Virus record (IMG/VR): IMGVR_UViG_3300046007_006957
Location: 1 to 35,243 of that record
Direction: 5' to 3' (one strand)
Length of the DNA: 35,243 nt
Origin: a virus
This document shows, piece after piece, positions 15,102-21,962 of the stretch. How positions within the stretch are numbered: position 1 is the first letter of the stretch; the number at the start of each line of letters is the position of its first letter. Under the pieces are notes generated by a model that ran no database searches, was not told the DNA's origin, and saw only the letters and a program-made list of their open reading frames with translations. Position numbers and translations under genes: made by a program.

Positions 15102-15825
15102 AGAATTTGTCAACGAAAAATGGACTGCAAAATACAAACGCAGTATCAATTGTAATAATCCTAAAGGCTTTAGTCAACGCGCCCATTGTCAAGGTCGTAA
15201 GAAGAAAACAAATGAAGATGAGGATCTAAGTAAATTTGTAAAAAACAAATTGAAAGCAGCAGGGTATAAGTTTATAGGCAGCGGCTATGATGCGCAAGTA
15301 TGGATGAAAGATGAAGGTACTGTAGTCAAGATACTCATGCCTAAAGAAGATAATACTGCCCATGAAACATTCAGAATGTTTTATCAATTGAGCAAAAAAC
15401 TAAATGCACCTAATTTGCCACAATTCAAACAAGTAGATGGTCGTGAAGTTTATAACTTCACTATAAATGATCAACCGTTTGTTCAGTATGGTATGGAACA
15501 ATTATACCCATTAGAAAAGGGCTCATTAGACGAATACGTAGTTTGGATGTTAGCCGATCTTTCAGCAAAGCAATTAGATTGGGCGAAAGTCGTAGACATA
15601 ATAAGTAAAGATTCGGGCGAGGGCATGTACCCAAATGCTAAAAAACTACAGAAAGAGTTTGTTGCCCAAAATACTAGCAAGTTGAAAGAATATGAGATAT
15701 TCTACAACACCTTGCGTAAATTACATAAAGTAGGAAATAGCAAAGGGTATGGTTGGGATCCTCATACTGAAAACGTAATGAGACGTAGTGATGGCACATT
15801 AGTCATTACTGATCCTTGGGCATAA
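15091..15825 (+). CDS. Kinase-fold (APH-like) protein with capsid-type leader
   Basis: A GTG start gives the leader MRSKEFVNE-K, close to the T4 internal-protein leader. A basic CNNPKGFSQRAHCQGRKK module (21-38) follows, then a protein-kinase-like fold. A glycine loop GSGYDAQVW (63-71), VVKI with the ATP-binding lysine candidate Lys80, Glu92 in the next helix, the catalytic-loop pattern DPHTEN (Asp223 to Asn228, as in D-x-H-x-x-N of aminoglycoside-phosphotransferase-like kinases) and TDPW with Asp241 in the DFG position are all present. All key residues are in place, so activity is plausible. Length after the leader (about 205) is that of a minimal kinase. A packaged kinase that acts on host targets early is inference; small-molecule phosphorylation is an alternative. 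Confidence 0.68.
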   Translation: MRSKEFVNEKWTAKYKRSINCNNPKGFSQRAHCQGRKKKTNEDEDLSKFVKNKLKAAGYKFIGSGYDAQVWMKDEGTVVKILMPKEDNTAHETFRMFYQLSKKLNAPNLPQFKQVDGREVYNFTINDQPFVQYGMEQLYPLEKGSLDEYVVWMLADLSAKQLDWAKVVDIISKDSGEGMYPNAKKLQKEFVAQNTSKLKEYEIFYNTLRKLHKVGNSKGYGWDPHTENVMRRSDGTLVITDPWA

Positions 15826-15828
15826 ATA
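15821..15828 (+). promoter_or_regulatory. NATAAATA late-promoter-like box
   Basis: CATAAATA followed by TATACAT overlaps the stop codon of the kinase-like gene and lies 25 bases before the ATG at 15854. A GAGG ribosome-binding site is between them. Confidence 0.4.
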
Positions 15829-15853
15829 TATACATAGATTGAGGAACATTTTT

Positions 15854-16240
15854 ATGAAGATTTTTGAAGTTATCGAAGCAAAGAAACTTGCAAGATCAGA
15901 TGATCTTGACGATGTTGTGGATAAGCCAGAAGATCCAGATGCTGATAAAGTTCCTCATATCCTGATGCAATTACGTAAGGCAATTGATGTTGATGGCAAC
16001 TATCCTATACTATTCAAAGATGGTAAGAAGGCTAAGTTGTCAATGGATCAGATTGCTGCTTTTGTCAAAAAGTATATGGGTCTAAATCCATCCGATAAAG
16101 AATCATTGCAAAATCAAGCAAGCAACAGCCTAGAGGGCTTCATGGCTGCACTAAAGCAAGAATTCAAAAAGCCAGAATTAGGCAAGATCAAGGGTAGTCG
16201 TTATATGAGCGGATTTGCTGGAGATTATGATGACAAGTAA
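15854..16240 (+). CDS. Small leader-bearing protein (128 aa)
   Basis: The ATG at 15854 has GAGG 9 bases upstream and yields MKIFEVIE-A, again a leader-like start with a VIE/A site; a TTG at 15839 in frame is less likely. The body is acidic at the start (DDLDDVVDKPEDPDADK, about 17-33), followed by a helical domain (HILMQLRKAI, MDQIAAFVKKYMGL, SLEGFMAALKQEFKK), and ends GFAGDYDDK. I do not recognise a family. Low sequence complexity is limited to the acidic linker. Packaging in the capsid is inferred from the leader and neighbours. Confidence 0.6.
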   Translation: MKIFEVIEAKKLARSDDLDDVVDKPEDPDADKVPHILMQLRKAIDVDGNYPILFKDGKKAKLSMDQIAAFVKKYMGLNPSDKESLQNQASNSLEGFMAALKQEFKKPELGKIKGSRYMSGFAGDYDDK

Positions 16241-16697
16241 AATAAGTTATTGGGCTAAACATATTTTAGTAGGATTACTAATAGGTCTTCCAGTAGCATT
16301 TTATAGCCCAAAAATCTTCAGTCAGCAATTATATTCATATAAAGTTGTCAAAGTAAGTGACGGTGATACTATACAGTTTGAAGCACCATTCATGCAACAA
16401 CATTTAGGTCTAAAGCCAGTATTATCATTGCGTGTATTGGGTGTTGACACACCAGAGAAAGGTGGTCGCGCACAGTGCCCACAAGAGGATGCTAAAGCAC
16501 AGGCTGCTAGCACATTCACTAAAGATGCTGTAGCAAAAGCAAAAGTTATACAGTTTGAGATCAAAGACCACGATAAGTTTGGTGGTCGTGTATTGGGTGA
16601 TGTGATTATTGACGGTCAGCGTCTATCTGAACTATTAATCAAAAATGGTTATGCCCGTGCATATTTCGGTGAAAAGAAACAGAGCTGGTGTAACTAA
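16227..16697 (+). CDS. Membrane-anchored thermonuclease-type (SNase) nuclease
   Basis: Two tandem ATGs at 16227 and 16230 follow GGAG; I use 16227, overlapping the previous gene by 14 bases. Residues about 10-26 are a single hydrophobic helix that works as a signal anchor or uncleaved signal. The rest is a staphylococcal-nuclease OB fold: VKVSDGDTIQF, LRVLGVDTPE with Arg69, Asp74 and Glu77, and GGRVLGDV with Arg121, which together reproduce the catalytic Arg-Asp-Glu-Arg set. Such enzymes cut DNA and RNA with calcium. An outward-facing anchored nuclease could degrade extracellular or incoming DNA or exclude competing phages; this role is inference. Confidence 0.85.
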   Translation: MMTSKISYWAKHILVGLLIGLPVAFYSPKIFSQQLYSYKVVKVSDGDTIQFEAPFMQQHLGLKPVLSLRVLGVDTPEKGGRAQCPQEDAKAQAASTFTKDAVAKAKVIQFEIKDHDKFGGRVLGDVIIDGQRLSELLIKNGYARAYFGEKKQSWCN

Positions 16698-16702
16698 AAA
16701 TC

Positions 16703-16730
16703 TTGACAGACCACTGATTTATGATAAAAT
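16703..16730 (+). promoter_or_regulatory. Sigma70-like promoter for the small-gene pair
   Basis: TTGACA (16703-16708), a 16-base spacer and TAAAAT (16725-16730). The predicted transcription start is about 16736-16738, at the ATG of the next gene. Confidence 0.6.
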
Positions 16731-16736
16731 AATATC

Positions 16737-16955
16737 ATGAATCACAAACCTAAACAACTCACTAAAAAAGTTTATGAAATCGCCCTCAACACCGGGGGCA
16801 GTTTCTACCCGGAAGTAAATCCTGATACACTACAGCGTTTTGCTGAAGCAATCGTAGAAGAATGCGCTACTGTGGCAGAAAGTAACAGCAGTTATCCTTA
16901 TAAGGATTATGGTGATAAGATTCGCGCACATTTTGGACTAAAGGATTATGTATGA
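16737..16955 (+). CDS. Small conserved-type phage protein (72 aa)
   Basis: The 72-residue product is helical: KKVYEIALNTGG, then PDTLQRFAEAIVEECATVAE, and a terminal KIRAHFGL. This layout resembles a widespread small phage protein in which an AIVEECA helix precedes IxxHFG, but no function is established to my knowledge. There is no ribosome-binding site and the -10 box of a strong promoter ends only 6 bases before the ATG, so the message would be leaderless. It overlaps the next gene (ATGA). Confidence 0.7.
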   Translation: MNHKPKQLTKKVYEIALNTGGSFYPEVNPDTLQRFAEAIVEECATVAESNSSYPYKDYGDKIRAHFGLKDYV

Positions 16956-17182
16956 CAACTATTGATTTACCAGAATTGAAATTTCGTGAAGGCGACTATG
17001 TTCGCAAGACCGGCGGCACTTATGAAGCAGACGGTATCATTGTAGGTATCGCTGTCACAACACGCGGCGATGTAAGATATGTGTTTGAATTCGAACAGTT
17101 TCCCGGTATGCTACATATCTTCAATGAAGGTCAACTACAACATAGGCTAGTACTTGATGGAACTTTTCCGAGTCACGGTTAG
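16952..17182 (+). CDS. Small beta-rich phage protein (76 aa)
   Basis: The product begins MTTIDLPELKFREGDYVRKTGG and contains IIVGIAVTTRGDVRYVFEFEQFPGMLHIFNEGQL. The pattern GDxVxKxGG, V-R-Y-V-F-E, then LxIFNExQL is common among small phage proteins that look like SH3-type or hydrolase-regulating barrels, but I know no function for it. It starts within the stop of the preceding gene and shares its promoter. A 32-residue membrane peptide overlaps its end. Confidence 0.72.
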   Translation: MTTIDLPELKFREGDYVRKTGGTYEADGIIVGIAVTTRGDVRYVFEFEQFPGMLHIFNEGQLQHRLVLDGTFPSHG

Positions 17183-17255
17183 ATTTAGAACATTCGTATA
17201 TATAATTACGGCACTCATAATTTTGTTCGGAGTAATAGCATATGTTGTACAGTAA
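17157..17255 (+). CDS. Possible 32-aa single-helix membrane peptide
   Basis: An ATG at 17157, inside the last codons of the preceding gene, opens a frame of MELFRVTVRFRTF followed by a hydrophobic run YIITALIILFGVIAYVV to a TAA at 17255. The basic N-terminus and single hydrophobic helix are those of a tiny membrane protein, and the next gene starts 14 bases before its stop. There is no strong ribosome-binding site, so it may depend on coupling. It may not be expressed. Confidence 0.4.
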   Translation: MELFRVTVRFRTFVYIITALIILFGVIAYVVQ

Positions 17256-17415
17256 ACCTGAACATGAATGGGATGATTTAGATATCTATGACCGCGAAGC
17301 AGCAGATATTCGCAGAGCATTACATCAGATTGATCTAGAACAATGGGTACAGGATCTGAAAACACTTGATCCAGAATTGTTCGGCGCACTCAAGCATAAA
17401 CTAAACAAATACTGA
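17242..17415 (+). CDS. Small helical protein (57 aa)
   Basis: The ATG at 17242 has GGAG 9-10 bases upstream. The product starts MLYSKPEHEWDDLDIYDRE, continues as a helix (AADIRRALHQIDLEQWVQDLKTL) and ends PELFGALKHKLNKY. It is charged and helical without membrane or signal segments. It is the last gene of the 16737 unit, followed by a 130-base gap with promoters. Family unrecognised. Confidence 0.6.
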   Translation: MLYSKPEHEWDDLDIYDREAADIRRALHQIDLEQWVQDLKTLDPELFGALKHKLNKY

Positions 17416-17422
17416 TATATTT

Positions 17423-17450
17423 TTGACCGATATCTCATAAATAATACTAT
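17423..17450 (+). promoter_or_regulatory. Overlapping sigma70-like and late-type promoter elements
   Basis: TTGACC (17423-17428) and TACTAT (17445-17450) are 16 bases apart, while CATAAATA (17436-17443) lies between them as a late-type box. The 130-base gap to 17546 also holds a CTATCC/GGATAG inverted repeat (about 17460-17487) and a GGGGGAAGG tract, but no other gene. Confidence 0.4.
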
Positions 17451-17545
17451 ACAAAAGTCTATCCTAAAATAAAAATAATAGGGATAGCAAGTAGCCAGAA
17501 CCTAAAGCATGGGGCGTTTGGGGGAAGGCATATGGAATAAAATAT

Positions 17546-18940
17546 ATGTTTAGATCCGATAAGCTCTTGCTATTGGCAGTGCTTAGTACTGGCATGATCA
17601 CCGTGGCCATGGCACAGACAACTACGGTTTCAACTGTAGATACTACAAGCAATGTCACAACAACAAGCAATACTACAAGTACCACAGATAACACTAATAC
17701 GAATACTAATACAAACTATAATATTCAAAGTGGTACTGCTACTAATGTCAATCAAAATACAAACACTAATACTTCAACAAGTACTAGTGATAACACCAAC
17801 ACGAATATAAACACGAATACGACTACAAGCACAAATACCAACACTAACAACAATGTCATGAGTGGTACTGTGACTTATAACAATAATAATGCTACGACCA
17901 GTACTAACACAAATACAAATGTGAACACAAGCACTGTGAATAGCACTAACAATAATGTCAACACAAATAACAATATCCAAAGTGGTACATTGACTAACAA
18001 TAACAATAATGTCAATACGACTACAAGCAGTAACACAAACACAAACAATAATACAAACACAAATACAAACTTGAATATACAGAGCGGTACGGTTACTAAT
18101 AATAACAACAATGTGAACACGACCACAAGCAACAATACCAATAACAATATCAACACATCTACAAGCACAAACACAAATAATAACAACAATAACATGAGCG
18201 GTGAGGTTACTTATAATAATAACAATAATAACAACACCAACATCAACTCAAATAATGTCAACACGAATAACACTACCAGCGTCAATACTAACAATAACAA
18301 TAATGTCAGTACCAGCACTAACACAAACTTGAATAAAAACGAGAATGTGAGTACTGCTACCAACAATAATAACAATGTGAATGTTAGCACAAGCACTGCT
18401 GTGAACAAAAATGAGAATGTAAACAAGAGCGAAAGCACTAGCCAGAGCAATGTAAAGACAGAAAACACTAACACAAACATCAATCGTAATGAAAACATCA
18501 CTAAGGTAGAGCAAGAGATCAAGGCTCCACCGGCAAGTGCCATAGCCCCAATGATCAGCACTTATAGCCAAGATGTTTGCGTGAGTGGTGTCAGTGGTGC
18601 AGTACAGACACAAGTTATTGGTATGAGCGCAGGTAAGGCTGTCAGAGATATGAACTGCGAACGCTTGAAGTTATCAAAGACACTATATGACATGGGCATG
18701 AAAGTCGCAGCAGTGTCATTGATGTGCCAAGATGAGCGTGTATTCAAGGCTATGGAAATGGCAGGTACACCTTGCCCATATATGGGTAAGATTGGTAAGG
18801 ACGCTACAGAACAGTGGACTGAAAATAAGACAGAACGCCCAGATCAGAAGAAAGGCTGGTTCCGTAGTATCTTTGGTAACAATGACGAAAGCAAGGCTGA
18901 AAAGACTGAAGATATGCCAGAGGCAGATCCAGTAGGATGA
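17546..18940 (+). CDS. Secreted Asn/Thr-repeat protein with conserved Cys-containing C-terminal domain (464 aa)
   Basis: A Sec-type signal peptide (Arg/Lys start, LLLLAVLSTG core, AMA-Q cleavage near residue 24) leads into about 290 residues made almost only of Asn, Thr and Ser. Five degenerate units of about 34-43 residues are marked by [IV][QM]SG-x-[VLA]-T-[NY]. A charged segment (KNENV repeats) follows, then a folded C-terminal domain (about 340-430) with four Cys and the blocks SGAVQTQVIGMSAGKAV, ERLKLSKTLYDMGMKVAAVS and GTPCPYMGKIG. The repeats could form a beta-solenoid stalk. The conserved end suggests a defined partner. It is coupled to the next secreted protein gene. Possible roles are a surface fibre, adhesin or periplasmic assembly factor; none is proved. 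Confidence 0.75.
   Translation: MFRSDKLLLLAVLSTGMITVAMAQTTTVSTVDTTSNVTTTSNTTSTTDNTNTNTNTNYNIQSGTATNVNQNTNTNTSTSTSDNTNTNINTNTTTSTNTNTNNNVMSGTVTYNNNNATTSTNTNTNVNTSTVNSTNNNVNTNNNIQSGTLTNNNNNVNTTTSSNTNTNNNTNTNTNLNIQSGTVTNNNNNVNTTTSNNTNNNINTSTSTNTNNNNNNMSGEVTYNNNNNNNTNINSNNVNTNNTTSVNTNNNNNVSTSTNTNLNKNENVSTATNNNNNVNVSTSTAVNKNENVNKSESTSQSNVKTENTNTNINRNENITKVEQEIKAPPASAIAPMISTYSQDVCVSGVSGAVQTQVIGMSAGKAVRDMNCERLKLSKTLYDMGMKVAAVSLMCQDERVFKAMEMAGTPCPYMGKIGKDATEQWTENKTERPDQKKGWFRSIFGNNDESKAEKTEDMPEADPVG
17720..18211 (+). repeat. Degenerate coding repeats, Asn/Thr with SGT marker
   Basis: Copies of a marker reading roughly AA-CAA/ATG-AGTGG-TAC start near 17720, 17850, 17969, 18070 and 18185, 101-130 bases apart, separated by AAC/ACA/AAT/ACT codon runs. 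Confidence 0.7.
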
Positions 18941-21009
18941 AAAAACTACTGGCATTGTTAGCACTATTACTATTTGGGCCAGCAATGGCCCAAGAAGTCA
19001 GCCCCTATGCTGGTGCCACACAGACAGGTAATCTTGTGCCTGACTTTAGTTTTGATGGTCCAATAGGTACTACACCAAACAATTGGACATTGCAGGGCGA
19101 TAACTTTAGTGGTGGTGCGATACGACCCGGATGTGGTGGATTGAGCAATCAAGGGCAATGTTTTCAATTTTCTTATATGGGTGCAACATTAGCCACTAAT
19201 ATAGATTTGAGCCAATATAACACAAATAGTTTTGAATTCTATTTTGACTTCTTCTATAGAATGAACTGTAATAATAGCATAGGTGGCTTCTGCGAAAACC
19301 CAGATGGTCCAAGAGATTTGTTTGGTGCCAGCGTACAGTTTTTCACAGAACAGGGTGAAGCGGGCTCATTCAACTTCATACCTATAGGTCCAGATTATTT
19401 CAAAGCAGGTGATCCTGGTGTGAACGGACTCGATTACAAGGCAGTTGGATGGTATAGTTCACAACAATCAGAGTTCTTGTTCACATCTGCTATCATAAGT
19501 TTCTATGGTCGTGATGAAGGTTTTTGGGGTGGATATTATGGCCCAGCAATAGACCGTGTGAATTTTCGTATAGGTTATCTTGAAGCACCCGATCCAGTGA
19601 TAGGCGTTGACTGTACATTGAATCCATATGACCCAAGTTGTATTATCAATACACTTGACCTATATGATGATGGTATCATAGACTATAGTGATCCAGAAGA
19701 AGTAGCAGAGATGTTAGCGGATGAAACTGCTATTGATGACGATAACACAGGTAGTGATGATGGCAGCGATGATGGCACAGAAGTCATTGCTGATGAGGAA
19801 GAAGAGGTATTTGTGGCAGATGAAACTATTGATGAGACAGAGTTAGAAGAACTATTACAAGACGAAGAAACTACTGTTGAAGAAACACCATCAGAAACTA
19901 ATGAGAGAGAAGTCACTTATCGTGAATTGACAGACGAAGAAAAAGCACAGATACTTGCAGATAGCATTAGTAAAAATACACTTGAATTGGCATTGAGCGT
20001 AGCAGAAGCAGCGGCAAGTAATAATGTAGCAACTACAGAAACATTATCAACTACTACAGCAAGAACAAACATATCAACTGTTGATGACGAAGTTGAAACC
20101 AAAGAACAAGATAAAATTGATAACGATGAAACTGTAGCAGATAATAGTATTGACAGTGCCAATGATCTACTTGAGACAGGTCGTCAACTAAACAATGTTA
20201 GCATGGCTCAGACACAAGCACAGACAGAACAAAGCGCGAGTGATAGCATAAGCCAAGCAGAAAGTATCGCTATGATAAGTGGTGAAACTAAATCAAATGA
20301 TAGTGTTATTGAGAATATCACTATAGATAATGTCATTGATAATAGTGTTGCTGATAATGATGGTAGTGATTTTGAGATAATGACCGAAGAAAATAAAGTT
20401 GAAACAGTTGTTGAAGAAGTTGTAGCAAATAACATAGAACAAAATGTTGATGGTTCAGTAGATACTATTGATAGTTTTACTGATATCATGAACATAGATA
20501 TCAAGCCGACTGATACTTCAACTGATGATGTTGAGTTTGTACAAAATGTTTTAGCACAGATAGAACAAAAATCAGAAGATACAAGTGTTAGTGCTTTTGA
20601 AGAAGATGAAAAGGTAACAATACAAAATGATCCAAATCTCGCAAACGCTTTCAATGTTGTACCAAACACTACTAATCTTGAAATACTGGGCGTACTCGGT
20701 AATAACAAAGACGAAAAGAGTGATGCTGAAAAGAGAGCAGAAGAAGTCGTTGCTGCTAATAAAGAACAACAAGAAGAAATCAACAAAAACTATATGGATG
20801 CAGATCAATCAGGTATCGTCGCTGCTATGAGTGGTGATACTGATGTATCAAGTTATCGTAGTGCTATGTTGAATGACAACAATATATGGTATAAGCCAGA
20901 AGATATCTACAAGAATGTAGTATACAAAGATAATGTTCGTGGCGCCTATTTTCTTGAGAAGGGCAATAGTGATACTTACAAGAAAATGGTTGAGGAGCAA
21001 TATAAATGA
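18937..21009 (+). CDS. Secreted acidic protein with jelly-roll-like N-terminal domain (690 aa)
   Basis: A clear signal peptide (MKKLLALLALLLFGPAMA, cleavage before Gln19) is followed by a beta-rich domain (about 25-230) with four to six Cys and phrases such as NLVPDFSFDGPIGTTPNNW and FWGGYYGPAIDRVNF, which resemble carbohydrate-binding jelly-roll modules. Residues about 240-600 are low-complexity and extremely acidic (Asp/Glu/Thr/Ser/Val). The C-terminus (about 635-690) is ordered again: SGIVAAMSGDTDVSSYRSAML, IWYKPEDIYKN, KDNVRGAYFLEKGNSDTYKKMVEEQY. I recall similar tails in other phage proteins. It is coupled to its neighbours by 4-base overlaps. It is likely exported together with the Asn/Thr-repeat protein and may bind calcium or glycans, by inference. 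Confidence 0.72.
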   Translation: MKKLLALLALLLFGPAMAQEVSPYAGATQTGNLVPDFSFDGPIGTTPNNWTLQGDNFSGGAIRPGCGGLSNQGQCFQFSYMGATLATNIDLSQYNTNSFEFYFDFFYRMNCNNSIGGFCENPDGPRDLFGASVQFFTEQGEAGSFNFIPIGPDYFKAGDPGVNGLDYKAVGWYSSQQSEFLFTSAIISFYGRDEGFWGGYYGPAIDRVNFRIGYLEAPDPVIGVDCTLNPYDPSCIINTLDLYDDGIIDYSDPEEVAEMLADETAIDDDNTGSDDGSDDGTEVIADEEEEVFVADETIDETELEELLQDEETTVEETPSETNEREVTYRELTDEEKAQILADSISKNTLELALSVAEAAASNNVATTETLSTTTARTNISTVDDEVETKEQDKIDNDETVADNSIDSANDLLETGRQLNNVSMAQTQAQTEQSASDSISQAESIAMISGETKSNDSVIENITIDNVIDNSVADNDGSDFEIMTEENKVETVVEEVVANNIEQNVDGSVDTIDSFTDIMNIDIKPTDTSTDDVEFVQNVLAQIEQKSEDTSVSAFEEDEKVTIQNDPNLANAFNVVPNTTNLEILGVLGNNKDEKSDAEKRAEEVVAANKEQQEEINKNYMDADQSGIVAAMSGDTDVSSYRSAMLNDNNIWYKPEDIYKNVVYKDNVRGAYFLEKGNSDTYKKMVEEQYK

Positions 21010-21200
21010 GTGAACTAGACAAGATAAACTTTAAGGATTTTCATGAGATGAATCATGAAGAAAAAGAGATTTATCTCAAAAATAAAAATTATATGGTAAC
21101 AAACTATCTAGGTGTAAAAACATCCGTCGGTAGTATGAGAGCAAGATTAGAAGCATATCTCAATGAAACTAGAAAATATAGACCTAGTATTTGGGATTAA
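21006..21200 (+). CDS. Small charged protein (64 aa)
   Basis: The ATG overlaps the TGA of the preceding gene. The product, MSELDKINFKDFHEMNHEEKEIYLKNKNYM and ending YRPSIWD, is charged and mainly helical, without signal or membrane segments. It is tied to the secreted-protein unit by overlap. No family is recognised. Confidence 0.6.
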   Translation: MSELDKINFKDFHEMNHEEKEIYLKNKNYMVTNYLGVKTSVGSMRARLEAYLNETRKYRPSIWD

Positions 21201-21214
21201 GGAGAAAATAAACA

Positions 21215-21784
21215 ATGGCTAAAAATAAAAAAGAAACAGATGTTGACAGCAAGATAGATGAACTAGAAGCTGCCAAAGAACAATATATGAGCGAAAACAC
21301 AGTCATCAGTATTGGTGGCTATAGTTTCACACCTGCAAAATTAATGATAGCAGCTGGTATCGTATCAACAGTGTTAGGTGGACTTTATGGAGCATTTGAA
21401 TTCTATAAAGACTATATGGACATGAAAACACAGATACAAGAATACGTAGCGCCAGACTTGAGTGGCATACAAGAGCGTATGACTAAACTTGAAGAAAAGA
21501 TTGATGCTGCCAATGCCCTAGTAGACGAAAGCAATGAGATTATACGCGATGTCCGTATCGATCTAAAGGGTGATATTGATAGTCTACAAGCAGATATTGA
21601 TGCTGCTGAAAGACGTAACCGTGAACTTGACAAAGAAGTACGTGGATTTGTGGGCGTGACAGACCGTGACATGAACGCAAGATTGCGTACAATAGAACGC
21701 GAGACAGATCAGAAACTAAAAGAACTTGAAAGAAAAGTAGACGATAAGATACAGAAAGCATGGGAAAACCCACTAGCAAAATAA
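21215..21784 (+). CDS. Membrane-anchored coiled-coil protein (189 aa)
   Basis: AAGGAG precedes the ATG. After a charged N-terminal helix (1-28) there is one hydrophobic segment (about 45-66, containing PAKLMIAAGIVSTVLGGLYGAF), and then a long heptad-rich coiled coil (about 85-185: MTKLEEKIDAANALVDES, DSLQADIDAAERRNRELD, TIERETDQKLKELERKVDDK). A single membrane helix with a long coiled coil is the architecture of inner-membrane spanins and of some phage assembly factors. The usual outer-membrane spanin partner in an overlapping frame is not visible. It is adjacent to the secreted proteins and could anchor them. Confidence 0.68.
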   Translation: MAKNKKETDVDSKIDELEAAKEQYMSENTVISIGGYSFTPAKLMIAAGIVSTVLGGLYGAFEFYKDYMDMKTQIQEYVAPDLSGIQERMTKLEEKIDAANALVDESNEIIRDVRIDLKGDIDSLQADIDAAERRNRELDKEVRGFVGVTDRDMNARLRTIERETDQKLKELERKVDDKIQKAWENPLAK

Positions 21785-21954
21785 TGCAAACATTGGCTCT
21801 TCCTTTACAGCCAATTAGGTATATGGTGACTAATACTGAGCGTATCATATTAGTCACCTATGACTATAATATAGCGAAAAAACTAGCAAATGCTATAGGT
21901 TCACTAGAGAATCCAACTAAATTTTATGTGCGCGTGGGCAACAAAACCCGATAA
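21784..21954 (+). CDS. Small protein (56 aa)
   Basis: I choose the ATG at 21784 because it overlaps the previous stop as TAATG; an upstream in-frame ATG at 21760 would sit inside the coiled-coil gene. The 56-residue product contains two beta-like segments (RYMVTNTERIILVTY, TKFYVRVGN) around a helix (NIAKKLANAIG). Its TAA stop lies within a late-type GATAAATACT box. The family is unknown to me. Confidence 0.6.
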   Translation: MQTLALPLQPIRYMVTNTERIILVTYDYNIAKKLANAIGSLENPTKFYVRVGNKTR

Positions 21955-21957
21955 ATA
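21950..21957 (+). promoter_or_regulatory. NATAAATA late-promoter-like box just before the metalloprotease
   Basis: GATAAATACTCTA at 21950 ends only 5 bases before the ATG at 21963. With the spacing of T4 late promoters the transcript would begin at or just past that ATG, so either the message is leaderless or the gene is mainly translated from upstream transcripts. Confidence 0.45.
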
Positions 21958-21962
21958 CTCTA

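Noticed and set aside
17875-18561. Two long minus-strand frames rich in Leu and Val opposite the Asn/Thr repeats
   Set aside because: AAC, ACA and AAT codons read on the opposite strand give Leu, Val and Ile runs. The look of membrane proteins is a composition artefact, with no start signals.
20208-20786. A 192-residue minus-strand Ser/Leu/Thr-rich frame
   Set aside because: It is the complement of the acidic low-complexity region of the secreted protein, where GAT, GAA and ACT codons give Ile, Phe and Ser on the other strand. The plus-strand gene has a signal peptide and coupled ends.
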